From Steinernema hermaphroditum (taxonomy: Eukaryota; Nematoda; Chromadorea; Rhabditida; Steinernematidae): 64,000 nt of DNA. Positions 22,324 to 33,933 of the stretch are shown in pieces. A program made the translations under genes and the position numbers. How positions within the stretch are numbered: position 1 is the first letter of the stretch; every line of letters starts with the position of its first letter. The stretch is taken from positions 3,472,001 to 3,536,000 of the forward strand of contig CM059621.1 of the NCBI GenBank assembly GCA_030435675.1, in the 5' to 3' direction. The notes under the pieces were generated by a model that was given only the letters and a program-made list of their open reading frames with translations, did no database searches and was not told where the DNA came from.

Positions 22324-22770
22324 TTAAACAGGCGTTTCTTCAGCACGCGTTATGACAATCAGCGGTCGTGAAAGGGCCGCATACGCTCGATCTTCCATAA
22401 GCAGCAGGCGAACCAAGTACAGCAGAACGCATAGAAACACGAGGACAATGGGAGTGACGACAACGACGATTGTTGTTACCGGTGCCGCAGTTCGCAAAAT
22501 AAATTCGGCGTTACCTAAACTGCATGTGATGAAATATGATGTTCTTCATACCGTCCTCAATAAAATCAGGATTGTGATAGAAATACATTTTCGAGTCGAC
22601 AAGCGCCTCTGCCATTGGGAAAACGTGGCAAGACGCCATTTTCCGTACATTAAAATGGGATTTTATGAAATGTTCATGAGAAGTGAGGGTCGCCACAATA
22701 AGTACGTGGGTAACAAAGCTTGTTTTCGACGCGAAATACCCTGAATTTCGACCGCATCCTTTGACATTAG
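22324..22770 (-). CDS. Last two exons of a type I membrane protein (copy B)
   Basis: Exon 22770-22552 (after a CAG acceptor) and exon 22514-22324 join in phase. They read VDSKMYFYHNPDFIEDG, then NAEFILRTAAPVTT, a transmembrane helix (VVVVTPIVLVFLCVLLYLV) and a cytoplasmic tail with MEDRAYAALSRPLIVI. The 3' exon is homologous to 16159-15966, and the 5' exon to a degenerate stretch at 25.6-25.8 kb. No upstream exon with a start could be traced, so the gene is partial or decayed. Family not recognised; a single-pass protein with an extracellular N-terminal part is inferred. Confidence 0.5.
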
Positions 22771-23156
22771 CTGATTAACACAAGTTTTATGAGCCCTTGC
22801 TCGGCAACGGATGGTCACGTGTCATGCCAGTTCGATCAAGCAAATGTTAACGCTGGACAAATATGCAAAACGCTTAAAAGGAATCCGCGAAAATACGACA
22901 ATCGATTCATCAGTCCTTGTGGAGTACAAATGTAACAAACAGTTTGAGTTCTGTGTACAAGTCGAGCCACCTAATCGGCTTAGCCGAACTTCGGCTGCTT
23001 CCTCACGCACATCCATCTTGTTTTCGCATGCCACTTGCGTCCGATTTGCGATCATGCATATGCATCGGCGATGTTTTTCACTATTCAGATCAAATTCTCG
23101 GTGTCAACCCTTGGTCACCCTGCATAGTCATAATTTATTCTACATATTTGACCGCC

Positions 23157-24747
23157 ATGAAAGCACCGTCCAGCAGAGTGCGGCAATTCTGTGCTTCACG
23201 TTGGGGAAAGCTGATCGCTGTTCTTCTCGTTGTAGGTATGCGGTTTCATGATTCCTACGGGACCTAACACATATGTTCTAAGCCATAAACATTGTTTTTG
23301 GTTCATCATGTTTTGTTATCTGACCATGACTTATTTAGATTTCTTCTTTCTTGTCTACTGGCGGCTTCTCTGCTGTAGGAATGTAACGAAATATCGCATA
23401 TCATTAAGCGGTGTCTCCGTCAACGCAACCTTTGCCAATCTCCAGCTTGATTACATATTTGCTCCCGAGTTCGACCCCAGGCGATGTGACGACAAGAAGC
23501 TCTTCATTTTCGTCATGACTATGGCATCGCTGTTTGACCAGCGCGATGAGATACGAAACACGTGGGCTGCTGAGAGACATGTCAGTAAGAATGTTGTATT
23601 ACCCAGTGAAGGTTGCGTGAAATTTCATATTCCGAGCCAGAGAAAACTTTGGCTTCGGTGCGAAGAGGGCAAAGATCCATTTATCTCTCGTCGTCTGAAA
23701 TTGTCCCTAGTATATATAGTGAGCACACAGGTCGTGCTCGAGTCAGCTTGCATTGGCTCCGAAACCAACTGAGTAGCCTTGTTCCGGTTCAGTTCACTGG
23801 TATTACTGAACCTAGTCAGAATTGATCATTGACAATTCCATTCTGTCCTGACGACCTTCCACAATTGCTCTTTGGTCTGCACTATGTTGGCATGCAGGAC
23901 ACTATCATAAGCCTTCAATTTAGATGAAGGACAGCGTTCTGATTTTCATTGTTGGCCGTCCGAAAGCACGCATCCACGAGGAACTGTTAAGTTATGAAAG
24001 TTCAAAATATGGAGACATAGTCATGACAACAATTCCAGATGCCTACAATTATACGGCGTTTAAGGTATTGTTCCGGCAATAGGAGGCTCTATCTAATGTA
24101 AATATTTCAGGTGCATGCAGGCTACTATATCCACAACGCTTACTGTCCCCATGTTCCATACGTGCTTCGCGCTGACGATGATATCGTTGCATTTCCGGAG
24201 CGCTTCATTCATTTTATCAATACAGGCTTCTATGGGAACGAAGAGAAAGCCATATATGGGATACTTGTGAAGAGTGCCGGTCCTGTACGAGATCCCAGTC
24301 ATAAATGGTGAGATAGTGTGAAATCGTGATCAACGCAATTAGCTGTTCAGGTACATTCCTGTGAATTACTACAACAGTTCTAGTTATCCCACGTATGTCA
24401 ATGGACCAGCTTACTTGATGACCGCAGCGTCGACAAGGGCAATTTTGGAGAGGACAGCGGAGACCACTTTCTTTTGGATTGAAGATGTTATGTTCACAGG
24501 GCTCATGGCGGAAAGAACAGGTGTAAAAGTGATCGAGTCCCTTCGAACATTCCGATTTTATTGTGATGCGTACGATATGGACAAAACCAGCGAATTTTAT
24601 GCCACTTTGTGCATGGGTGAGAGTTCGGCCTGTGACGAATCGGGTGTCCCTTATGCCACATTAATTGCGCATCCTTCTGGCTTTCCGCGCCCCAGTATTA
24701 CACGTGCATATTCTGATATGTTCAAAGTTAAATGTGATGGTTTTTGA
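23157..24747 (+). CDS. Beta-1,3-galactosyltransferase-like enzyme (GT31, 351 aa)
   Basis: Type II Golgi enzyme predicted to transfer a sugar from a UDP-sugar in a beta-1,3 linkage. Exons 23157-23235, 23339-23580, 23924-24064, 24111-24307 and 24351-24747 join in frame. The N-terminus has a short basic tail then a signal anchor. Family motifs occur in order: FVMTMASLFDQRDEIRNTW (the IR-x-TW motif), IFIVGRP, EELLSYESSKYGDIVMTTIPDAY, LRADDDIVAF (DxD metal site), YPTYVNGPAYLM, and FFWIEDVMFTGLMAE. The exon 2 donor is taken as GTCAGT, since the adjacent GTAAGA would break the frame; this is the weakest junction. Acceptor and glycan target cannot be told from sequence. Confidence 0.9.
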
Positions 24748-24759
24748 TGCGATAAATAA

Positions 24760-25340
24760 CAAGTTATAGTGAATTTTTTTGCATTGAAGCAACCATACAA
24801 ATGGTGCAGTGTCAACCAAATAGTTAGAACCAATCTGCTTATGCTTACAATTCCGCCAAGAAAAGCATGAGCACCACCAGACTCCTGTCGCGCTGTCGAT
24901 TCAAGGCGAAACTGGCTGAAACGTCGGAGTTTGGGAACGCAATTGCGGACATGCTCTCCTCTTCGCTTGCTGTTCTTAGCATTTGGTGTCCAAATTAGTA
25001 GCACAAACATAAATGTGTGAATATTTCGCGGTACTGCTCAAATATCGCCTCAATTTTGTCGGTAGCTATTGAAGCTACGAGACAGCTCAACTCCTACTTA
25101 TTGGTTTGTGCGGAATCCGGAAGAATACCAGTCTTCATGGTGTAATGTTGGGCGTTTTGTGAACAATGCGATATCTTAAATAATGTTTTCCACTTATTAC
25201 TAGGAGGTGGGTTTACATTTCATTCATTTCGCATCATCTTCCACTTGCCACGATAAGGTTGGAAAGAAGTTTTTCGAACAATATTACGGTGTATAGGACT
25301 ACGTTTACAAGAGCACTTATTTGACCTAACACAGATCATC
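24760..25340. other. Intergenic, no gene seen
   Basis: No convincing exon; a SINE-like fragment begins near 25349. Confidence 0.45.
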
Positions 25341-25348
25341 GGGCAGTT

Positions 25349-25510
25349 GTGATGAGCAGACGAGACGTTGGAACTACGGCTTCCTGGTGTTCCAGGCCTT
25401 CTGCGAGCCGGGGAGTTCATTGCGCCAACAACGACGGTCAAGTACGACCGCCCACGCAACTCAATCGGGGAAGCTCAGAGAGAGCGAGTGGACGACCCGA
25501 CCGATTGTCA
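25349..25510 (+). repeat. SINE-like repeat family B, fragment
   Basis: Contains GGAACTACGGCTTCCTGGTGTTCCAGGC and the AG-rich, GACCCGACCGAT end seen at 5600-5765. Confidence 0.7.
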
Positions 25511-25613
25511 CTGACGCAAATGGATCCGACTGAAACTTACAAATGGATCCGAGTAAAACTTAAACTGTAAGCCTACGGAATGTGCCTGTTGATTCAATGC
25601 GAGCCCTGTAGTC

Positions 25614-25800
25614 TTGACATCTTCGAACGAAAGAATACGCTACTATTGGTGGTTTTACTATCGTGGACCTGCCTCTGACATTAGAAAAACGTGGCAAGGC
25701 TCCCGTTTCCCGTATATTAAAATGGGAGTTTATGAAATGTTTATTAGAAGTGAGGGTCGCCACAACAAGTACGTGGGTAACAAAACTTGTTTCCGATGAG
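25614..25800 (-). pseudogene. Degenerate third copy of the membrane-protein exon
   Basis: Strongly similar on the minus strand to 22552-22735 (VATLTSNKHFINSHFNI versus VATLTSHEHFIKSHFNV), then diverges and loses the downstream splice structure. A relic duplicate. Confidence 0.6.
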
Positions 25801-25829
25801 AATTCGTCATTAGGGTATGTTTATCCTAT

Positions 25830-27085
25830 GAAATCAGCATATAAGTTATTATCAACTCAACCAAAACTTGACATTATGTCTGACAGCAGCAGATAATAAT
25901 AGCAATGGAAGTGGTGAATTTGATAAGTAACCATTTAGGTATTGTTTCGCACACAAAGACACTCTAGATCTCCTAAAATGAAGGAAACTCTTCGCGTAAC
26001 TTTATCAACCGCTTTACTCTCTCCTTGTTTTTTACAAAATTTTGTGATTTCTCTTCTGTCCTTCTCGAACTTTTCCTAGAGTTGACTGCTTCTTTTGCTA
26101 ATCTCTACATATGGTCATCTGGACCATCTGCGTCGATGCTCCAATCATGGAACCTTTCCATTCTCATGCCTTATCTTAGTGACCTTTTCAAAGCAAGTTT
26201 GGACCTCAACAAAATGCGTGGTCTACTGTTGCGTGATAGATTAGAGCAGTCGGGGAGGAGTCACGCGTTTCGGTCCTGTGTGTTTTTTTGCTGTAGCGAA
26301 ACAGTTTACCACATTGCTAGGGTCAGTTAATTTTCTTCGCTGTTTACCACCTGTACAACCAAGATGTGGAATTAGCACCTGTAGTATTAGCTTATGACGT
26401 AGATGGTGACCAAGGTTAATAACACAAGGAACCGACATAAAAACATATACCGATGAAGCAGACCTACTCAACGAATGAAGCTGCGATCACGGTGGAATGT
26501 CGCTATGAAACGATTCTAAGGAGATGACAAAAGTTCGAACTTCGCTTCGAACTTCGAATCCGCGAAAAAAGGAGGAGGTAAGGGAGGATCGTACTGCGTA
26601 ACAGCTCTTCAGCTGCTGTACATTGAGAGAGATATGTATTTGGTGTTGATATTCGTTGAGTTAACCGTCTCAATGTACTATATAGCCAGATTTTCCGACA
26701 GAACAGCCACATCTTTGGAGGCGAGTTCGTGGTAGTAATGAGTACAGCGCATTTTAAATATAAATTGTTCTTATTTTTTGGTTCTATGATCTCTAATTAT
26801 GTGCTTTAGAAGTACATCGCCCAATGTTTACTTAACCTCGTGACCGTGATTTTGTTGAAATCCGTGTGAGAGTAAGGCTGATCACTTGACGAAGTTCTAT
26901 TTATGGGACAGAAAACTAATATAAGGTTATGTCTAGAAGTAATACTTACATTCGTCACGACTAGTCGTATTATAGTGGCGTGTGTTTTAGTTGAAAGTAG
27001 GGTTGTTGAATCGAATCCACACGAACAATAAGTATTTTTAAGAATGTTCAAATATTCGACTCGATTCGATGTTCGGGGATTCTTA
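25830..27085. other. Intergenic, AT-rich, no gene seen
   Basis: Several frames over 60 codons exist, but none has splice, signal or family support. Confidence 0.4.
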
Positions 27086-27089
27086 AGTA

Positions 27090-27400
27090 ATCGACAAATC
27101 TAGTCGTGAGGACCGCATAGAATTCTGCTGTCTTGGTCGCAATTATATCCTCCGAAACCGGACTCCCAGAAAATGAGTCAAGCGAAAGGTCGTTCTTGGC
27201 CGTCGCTATTAGAGCAATGATCGCAACGGCTCCAATAAGGCATGGAACAGTAGCGAGCTCCATATGGACCTAGTTCCATCGGCCTGGTCATAGAGCTCAT
27301 CGCCGCCATCCCAATTCCTTTTTACCGCTTCACCTCCCGCGTATACTGATGGGAGCTCCTTTGCGTTCAACTCCGACATTAAGCGTTGTGCCAAAGAAAG
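27090..27400 (-). repeat. SINE-like repeat family B, reverse fragment
   Basis: Contains GTTCTTGGCCGTCGCTATT and other degraded words of the family B core in reverse orientation. Confidence 0.5.
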
Positions 27401-27404
27401 AAGA

Positions 27405-27925
27405 AGAATCTACGGTCTTATACACATAGAGTACCACAATTTCGATTTCCTTTTGGGTTCTTCTTGTCACCATTGGCACTTTTATAATTGGATTTTCCCG
27501 TTTATTGTCTTACAATGTACATTGCAATATGTGGAAGAAAATTATCAGCGTTTAGTGTTACAAAATTTCATCTTACAAAAAAAATCTCACGCTCCTCGAT
27601 TTTATGGAAGTTTCCCACACTTATACTCATTTCTGTTTGCCTCAGGTGGGAAAGTACTGTTCTTCGAACCCACCCACTGCACGACATACATATGCCAAGA
27701 AAGTACGAAATAGAACTTTTTACATTTGTTTTAACAGTGCGCTCACGTTTTTTTCGTGTTATCGTGTGTTTGTTCTGCTCCAAAACACTCTCTGTTCGTG
27801 ATGATGTATGGATTGTAGATAAAATTGTATCAGTATTTTCATAAGTGCACTGATTTCATAAAAAATTAACCACTTAGAAGCTTCAAATTATGCAATATAA
27901 TCCGATGACGATCACACTGCGTATT
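27405..27925. other. Intergenic upstream of the SRT gene
   Basis: No exon is supported. A likely spliced-leader acceptor, ATTTCAG, ends at 27929 just before the SRT start codon. Confidence 0.4.
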
Positions 27926-27930
27926 TCAGA

Positions 27931-29092
27931 ATGATGGCTGTTCTACCTCACTGCAACGAAACGCAGATATCCGTGAACTGGATAGATGGAGAGATACGCT
28001 ACTACCCAAACCAACATCTTTACATTGGACCATTCTACCTGTGCTTTTTTTGTGTGGCCATCGTCCCACAGTTCTTTTTATTCTACACCTGTCTGTATGT
28101 TGACCTTTAGCACCCAAAATTCTTCTGATCATTGCAGCGAAAAAAGTAGTTTCGGACAAAGTAGATGTTATAAGCTGATGCTTATTGTTTGCGTATGCGA
28201 CATAGTCAATCTCTGCAACTGCTTACTGGCTGCTGGGACATTCACACTGTTCGAAATACAACACTGCAACTCGGGAATATGGATCGTCTACTATGGTCAA
28301 TTTGTTATGCGTAAGTTTATTCATATAATACAGAATCCATTCTAATAAAACTGGCTTATCCAAGTTCTGAAATGTAATACCTTGGTGCATTTCAGTGTTC
28401 TGGTACGCTTATTGTATAGCGAACTTGATTCTCGCCATTAACAGACTCCTCGAGTTCCTTTCACCGCGTCTCAGCACCATTCTCTTCAAGGGTGATCGAC
28501 CTTTCTTCTGGATTGCTGTGATCGGTATATACGCGTTGGCCCTTTGCGCCTTATCGCCTCATCCGTTCTACTTCTATGATACCGATGCCGGCGTGTGGTA
28601 CTTCTTTTGGTTAGGAGAGGACTCGGTAAACGAGCAGCTACTGCGACTGTTCTTGAGCATTTCGTTTAGACGAACTACTTCCACATTTATAACAACCTTA
28701 TTAAATTGGTTCTTGTCGTTCTATGTTACGCTATTATGCTACTGCTGCTCAAAAAACAGCTTCGTACGGACTACCATACAGTGTCCGTGTTCGAAAGAAG
28801 ACTGTCCATCCAAGCTTGCATAATAGCACTGGCGTGTGCTGCAGGCAATATTACCTATTGTGTGATATCGTACCTTCCGATGGGAAACTCGCCGATATCT
28901 GGGATATTTGGCGAGTTCTTCTGGGGGGTCCAGCATTCAGCCGCGGGATTTGTCTACATCACGATGAATAGTTCTGTGAGGAAAAACGTCGCCCTGTTTA
29001 TGCGAAGGTTAGGACACAGGCGGTACAAGATTCAGAACGTTAGGTCTGTGTCAACGAACCAGAACTGTGGTTCTCCGCCATTCACGCACTAA
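27931..29092 (+). CDS. SRT-class serpentine chemoreceptor (329 aa)
   Basis: Seven-transmembrane receptor of the nematode Srt class. Exons 27931-28094, 28138-28310, 28396-28625 and 28670-29092 join in frame. The ATG follows ATTTCAGA, a probable spliced-leader site. Class features are SRCYKLMLIVCVCDI in TM2, IANLILAINRLLEFLSPRLS at the end of TM3, TNYFHIYNNLIKLVLVV at TM5, FERRLSIQACIIALAC at TM6 and VQHSAAGFVYITMNSSVRK at TM7. For exon 2 I used the acceptor at 28137 rather than one at 28110, which would insert nine odd residues. AATAAA lies at 29131. No disabling change seen; ligand unknown. Confidence 0.92.
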
Positions 29093-29130
29093 AACTTGTT
29101 GTCATTCCATGTATTTGCTGTATAGTTAGA

Positions 29131-29136
29131 AATAAA
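29131..29136 (+). terminator. Poly(A) signal of the SRT gene
   Basis: AATAAA 39 nt after the SRT stop codon; a second GAATAAAC lies near 29153. Confidence 0.6.
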
Positions 29137-29159
29137 TGTGGTTTGCATGATGAATAAAC

Positions 29160-29755
29160 TTGTATTCTGTGATAGGTTGATTGTTTGCTACATGTCCCTT
29201 GGCAAATTATGAAAAGATGCAAAGTCATTGTTGAGCTTAATTACATTGTTTTCCGTAAACCGTATACTGCGAATAGCCCTGTAGACCCAGTTTTAACCGT
29301 CCCTCGAGGGACGAGGACTAGGGCGACAGTTCTATCAGAGTATAAAATTTCAGTCAAGGTGTTTATCACTTAGGAACCCTTACTTGTAAGTACATTTGTT
29401 ACCGTATAATGGCTATACATCTGTAGCCTTGCCGGCGGCGAGACACCTGTGGTCTTCCGGCGGTAAACACAGGAGCGGCCTAGCCACTGAAAGAATTAAA
29501 ATTAAAGTAATTGTCAGGAATTTTAGAACAAAAACTTCCTGAATAGCTGTTATTCTCGAGAAAGCGTAGCCAGCTGGAAAACAATGTAAATTCAAAGAGA
29601 AGCTTAACTGTATTACCGTGTATAGTCATGTATTTGATTAGCTGGACTGCAATACGTGTGTGGCTACTAGCTACCAACTTCCGACTAATGTCATCAGTTG
29701 GGAGCTGTGTAGCACACGCTGAGCTTTGGTCACTTTATTATGTCACTACGCTGAA
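29160..29755. other. Intergenic with one minisatellite-like core
   Basis: Positions 29420-29465 carry TAGCCTTGCCGGCGGCGAGA, a diverged relative of the 62-bp unit. No gene is supported. Confidence 0.4.
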
Positions 29756-29757
29756 CC

Positions 29758-30973
29758 ATGGACGTTTTCGCTCAACTAGACACATACTTCACATATCCTG
29801 TATTTGTTCTCAGTACTTTGATAGTATACCTTTCTGTCAGAGTAGTCCCTTCATCACTGTCGAGAACTTGTTGCCTCAATATCGCTATCCCAAGCCTTCT
29901 ACAATCAACAATTACGATATTCTTTTTCCTCTTAAGCGCAATGAACATTTCAAAACGGTAAAAAAAAACTCTCACACATTTGGTTATTTAGTGTTCAGAA
30001 TTCAAACATACGTGGTGTACTCTGCCGCAGTTTTGAAGATGCTGAGTCTCTATGGCTATATCTACTTCTCGACTTTGACAATATTCCTCGCATACGTGGG
30101 GTACGCTAAGCCGCTCCTTTTCCAAACTCTTATGATGACCAGGTATTGTTCTTATAGTCTATTATTGAGGTATATTGGGAAATGTTTCAAGGAATGTGGT
30201 AATAGCGTTTGGCCTCGGATACGTGTGGACCGTTATCTCTATATTTACCGTGTATCCTCGAATCACAGCTCTACTGTTCGGAATGTCGTTAGATGCCAAC
30301 TACTCTCCTATCATGATTACTCACACAACGATTGCGGTCGGGTTTTATGCGTTTATGCTTTCCTTCTACGTTATGGTAAGACTGATCAATGGTTCGCTTT
30401 TCAAAAAACAATCGTTTTAGACAATCGTGCTAACGATTCGACGCGCCGAGGGTACTCGAAATGCCAATGCACACTGGAGGGTGCTGAAGTCGGTGCTAAT
30501 TTATTGTACTCCTCCGAATTTCTTCGTGGCAATAACCCTATGTGAGGGCATTAGTGGGCACACAGTCGTTGAGTAATATACCATTTAGCAGCCTATTGCT
30601 GTGATACAATTATTGAATTTGGCGGATATCTCCAACCTTCACATTGGCCGACACCTAATGGCATCACTACATGGCTTCAGCATGAGGACTTCTGCGCCGC
30701 ACTGCGCCCGTGGGCTGGCTTCACTAATGTAGGAGTTCATTCACATTGCCGATTAATTTTCAACGCATCATGCAGGTTCGACAGATGGTGAATGGACTCG
30801 CCGCTGTACTTGCATTTTATGACTACCGATTAGCTGTGAAACGTGGAGTGCTATGGGCTGCGAGGCCAATTATGAAAGTCCTCCACATCAGAGGGACATC
30901 TTCACAGAAAGCTCTGTTTGTGAAGTCGTCAAAGGCTTTACCAACGCAACACACAGTAACCTCCAGTCCGTAA
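29758..30973 (+). CDS. Serpentine-receptor-like gene, tandem copy 1 (328 aa)
   Basis: Exons 29758-29957, 29999-30142, 30192-30375, 30421-30541, 30589-30728 and 30776-30973 join in frame. About seven hydrophobic segments follow receptor order: two in exon 1, one in exon 2 (STLTIFLAYVGYAKPLLF), two in exon 3 (GYVWTVISIFTVYPRITALL), one in exon 4 (VLIYCTPPNFFVA) and one in exon 6 (MVNGLAAVLAFYDYRLAVKR). Exon 5 encodes a conserved loop, GGYLQPSHWPTPNGITTW then DFCAALRPW. I do not recognise the class, so receptor function is inferred from topology and neighbourhood. Two similar genes follow in tandem with matching exon structure. Confidence 0.8.
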
Positions 30974-31019
30974 TTGTCATGCCGAATTACTTGATTATAA
31001 TATAAGCGTTGTTGTTTAT

Positions 31020-31250
31020 TAAATGTTTTTGACACGGAACATAAAACGAGAATGTTTTGCCGCTTTCGTCGAACCACCAGAAACGGCGGCTGAACTTCTC
31101 TTTCTTCGGGACAATTGCGGCACGGGGACGGCTTATAACTCGCATAGTACACTTTAGAAAGATGGGTTCTTGGGCCAGAAGTTGCAACTTCGACGGTGGT
31201 GCTGTCGTTCGAACGCTTGACACCGCGACACGAGTGTGATTCGAAAGAGG
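31020..31250 (+). repeat. SINE-like repeat family A, partial diverged copy
   Basis: Shares AAACGGCGGCTGAACTTCTC and GACACCGCGACACGAGTG with the full copies. Confidence 0.55.
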
Positions 31251-31254
31251 CGAC

Positions 31255-31925
31255 TAAGATCGGAGCAGATTCGGGCCCACTTCGATAAACAAAGTGATAT
31301 AGAGATGCGCGGCTGGCTGGTCGAACCGCTAGCCCGCTATTAGATGCCCGTCTGTTGTTGCATCGGCTGGGCATCGACATCGACTCCAGTCGGTTCAACC
31401 ACGGTTACACGGAGCGAGAGAGTACAGACGCTCTTCCAGGCGTTTAACCGAGATGCAAAGTATGATGCGTTTGATTAACGAAACAAAGATGTAAAGGCGT
31501 AAACTGGCTACTGTTTTGTCGGCAGAATCGAGATTACTGGTTAGAGACTGTATCAATGAGGGCTTTTCCAAAGCAAACTTTTATAAATTCTTAAAGTCGA
31601 TTTTAAAGACTATAGGATAGCGTTTAGATCGGTTTTGTTAACCGACGACCTGACCTGTGTGCTGCATATTTGCTCAACTACAACTGCACAAATTTCGGCC
31701 CACAACCACGCGCACAAGTAAAACTTTTAGGTTGTATTTGAGGCAGGAAGTAAGTAGCTGTGCAACCGTGAAAGCAACGTGCGTCACATAATTAGTAAAC
31801 ATCATGGAATATACAATGTCCGCTCGACCATAAAGGCGCATTGTATGTTTGTTTTTCGCGGAAGCCATTGTTTTCCTTCCAGCAGTTTCTAACTAGAGTT
31901 AACAATTGCATTAGCACAGGAGACG
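31255..31925. other. Intergenic between tandem receptor-like genes
   Basis: No exon-like sequence is supported. An ACAGGAGACGGCGTG leader precedes the next start codon. Confidence 0.4.
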
Positions 31926-31932
31926 GCGTGTG

Positions 31933-33394
31933 ATGGATTTCTTCAGGGCGTGTAATAACTATCTCACTTTTTTTGTATTCTTTCTGAGTGCACTGATCAT
32001 CTACCTTTCCCTACGGGTTGTTCCTGCGTCGCTCTCTAGAATTTACTGTTTACACCTTTCTATTCCCAGTCTTCTACAATCCATTTTTATGATGATATAT
32101 TATCTGCTGAATGCATTGAACGTTTTGAAAAGGTAAACACCGAAATTGACACACTTACGTGTTCATTTCCTCAGAGTTCAAACAATTTCATTATATTTCG
32201 CAGCTTTTCTGGTGTGGTTCAACTTATACGGTTATATCTGCTTTTCCACCTTGACGATATTCCTCGCTTATATAGGATACGCCAAGCCTCTTCGTTTTCA
32301 AATGCTCATGAAGACCAGGTAATGCCAACGATGTGTGCTCTTATGGAATTTACAAATGTTTTAAGAAACATGGTTATTATGTTTGGTTTTGGATACATTT
32401 GGACTGTGATCTCTATCTTCACCGTTTATCCACGTGTTACAGCTGCTATCTTCGGAATGGAACAAGATGCCGACTACTCCCCTATGATGATTGTTCACGC
32501 AACAATTGGAGCCGGATTTTACCTGTTTACACTAATGTCCTATGTTTTGGTAGGAACTGAATTGCTACTGGCTTACTTTTGTATTTAAGGCTATTGTACT
32601 AATGATTCGAAGAGCTGGAAAGACGACGGGAAATTCAAATCCACATTGGAAAGTGCTCAAGTCCGTCTTAATTTATTGTACACCGCCCAACATCTTCGTC
32701 GCACTAACTTTAGGTTAAAACAGCAATTCCGAGGGGTCCGCCGAAAAAAGATAACAATTGACTTGTTCTATATACAGCTTTTTAGATCTAACCGTTCAAA
32801 AAGAACGCACACTAGGGTGAAATTCGTACACACTTCTGGCCTTCAACTACAACATTCAGAACCCAAAAATAAAACGGAAAGACTGTCGCTCTTATTCTAC
32901 TAGAATGCACCCAAAAGAGCGAATGTCAATGTTGTTTTCAGTTGTTTTCTTTGTTCGGCGGACTCCTCGGCATAATCAGCAGGAGTTTCTCGAAACCATT
33001 TAATTGTTTAGCTGCTTACTTCTGTGATACTATTGTCGAGACGGGCGGCTACCTAAGAGCTTCACATTGGCCAACACCAGATGGTGTTATCCACTGGGCC
33101 AAATATAATGATTTCTGCAGATCACTGCGTCCATGGTCAACCGATTTCACTAATGTAAGGACAAAAAATGACATGTAGATACAGTTTTACCTGTAGGTAC
33201 GGCTGACGGTGAACGGACTCTCCGCACTAGTGGCCTTTCACGACTACCGCAGAGCTGTAAAACGTGGACTTTTCTGGTTGGTCACACCGGCCTTAAAAGT
33301 CCTCAAAATTGCGGTTCCATCAACGGAAAGCACTCTATTTGAAAAATCGACTAAGGTGTCGCCAACACATCATACTGTAACTAATGCGGTGTAA
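31933..33394 (+). CDS. Serpentine-receptor-like gene, tandem copy 2 (330 aa)
   Basis: Exons 31933-32132, 32175-32318, 32366-32549, 32590-32713, 33012-33154 and 33197-33394 join in frame. Exon lengths 200, 144, 184 and 198 are identical to copy 1; exons 4 and 5 are 3 nt longer. Conserved landmarks are STLTIFLAYIGYAKPLRF, GYIWTVISIFTVYPRVTAAI, SHWPTPDGVIHWAKYNDFC and LSALVAFHDYRRAVKRG. Intron 4 is enlarged to 298 nt. AATAAA at 33398 follows the stop almost directly. No disabling change seen. The class remains unassigned, as for copy 1. Confidence 0.82.
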
Positions 33395-33439
33395 AGAATA
33401 AAATCATGTTATGAAAGTTGGGAGTTTTAATCTGTGTCC

Positions 33440-33640
33440 TACGCGACCTGTCGAATCGTATATTCGCTCTCTCTCCGCCGAGTGAGTTGAGTGAGTGGTC
33501 ATTCTCGGTGGTCGGTGCTGGTGCAATGATCGCCCCGGCTCCCAGAAGGCCTGGAACTACAGGAAGTTGTAGGTCCACCGTTTTCCTATGAATCACCGAA
33601 GAGGGGCCGGAGAGCCCAAAGAGGCCGATGTCTCGCTAAA
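33440..33640 (-). repeat. SINE-like repeat family B, reverse fragment
   Basis: Contains GAGTTGAGTGAGTGGTCATTC and CCAGAAGGCCTGGAACTAC, matching the reverse-oriented copy at 11.7 kb. Confidence 0.65.
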
Positions 33641-33933
33641 TCCCCGAAGCCCGCATCGGCTGCCGGGATTTCGCCCACTTTGCCCTCTGTGCTGCACGGC
33701 CCTATGCGATCCCGTGTGTCAAGAGCCAACTCAAGAGCTTCACAGAAGTAACAAACACCAAAATGTGGCTTTGTATTTTACGTTGATTCTACTTTTGTAT
33801 AAAGTGTTTTTCTATGAAATATTTTCCGATTATCCCTTTGTTTTCATCACGTTATATCCTTGTTTACGCAACAATTCTAAGATACAAAAATGTATTCAAT
33901 ACGTTAATGTAAATATAACAAACGTGGCTGACG

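Noticed and set aside
29628..30545. 305-codon continuous plus-strand frame
   Set aside because: It crosses the introns of the first tandem receptor-like gene in the wrong frame; the spliced model is supported by two paralogues.
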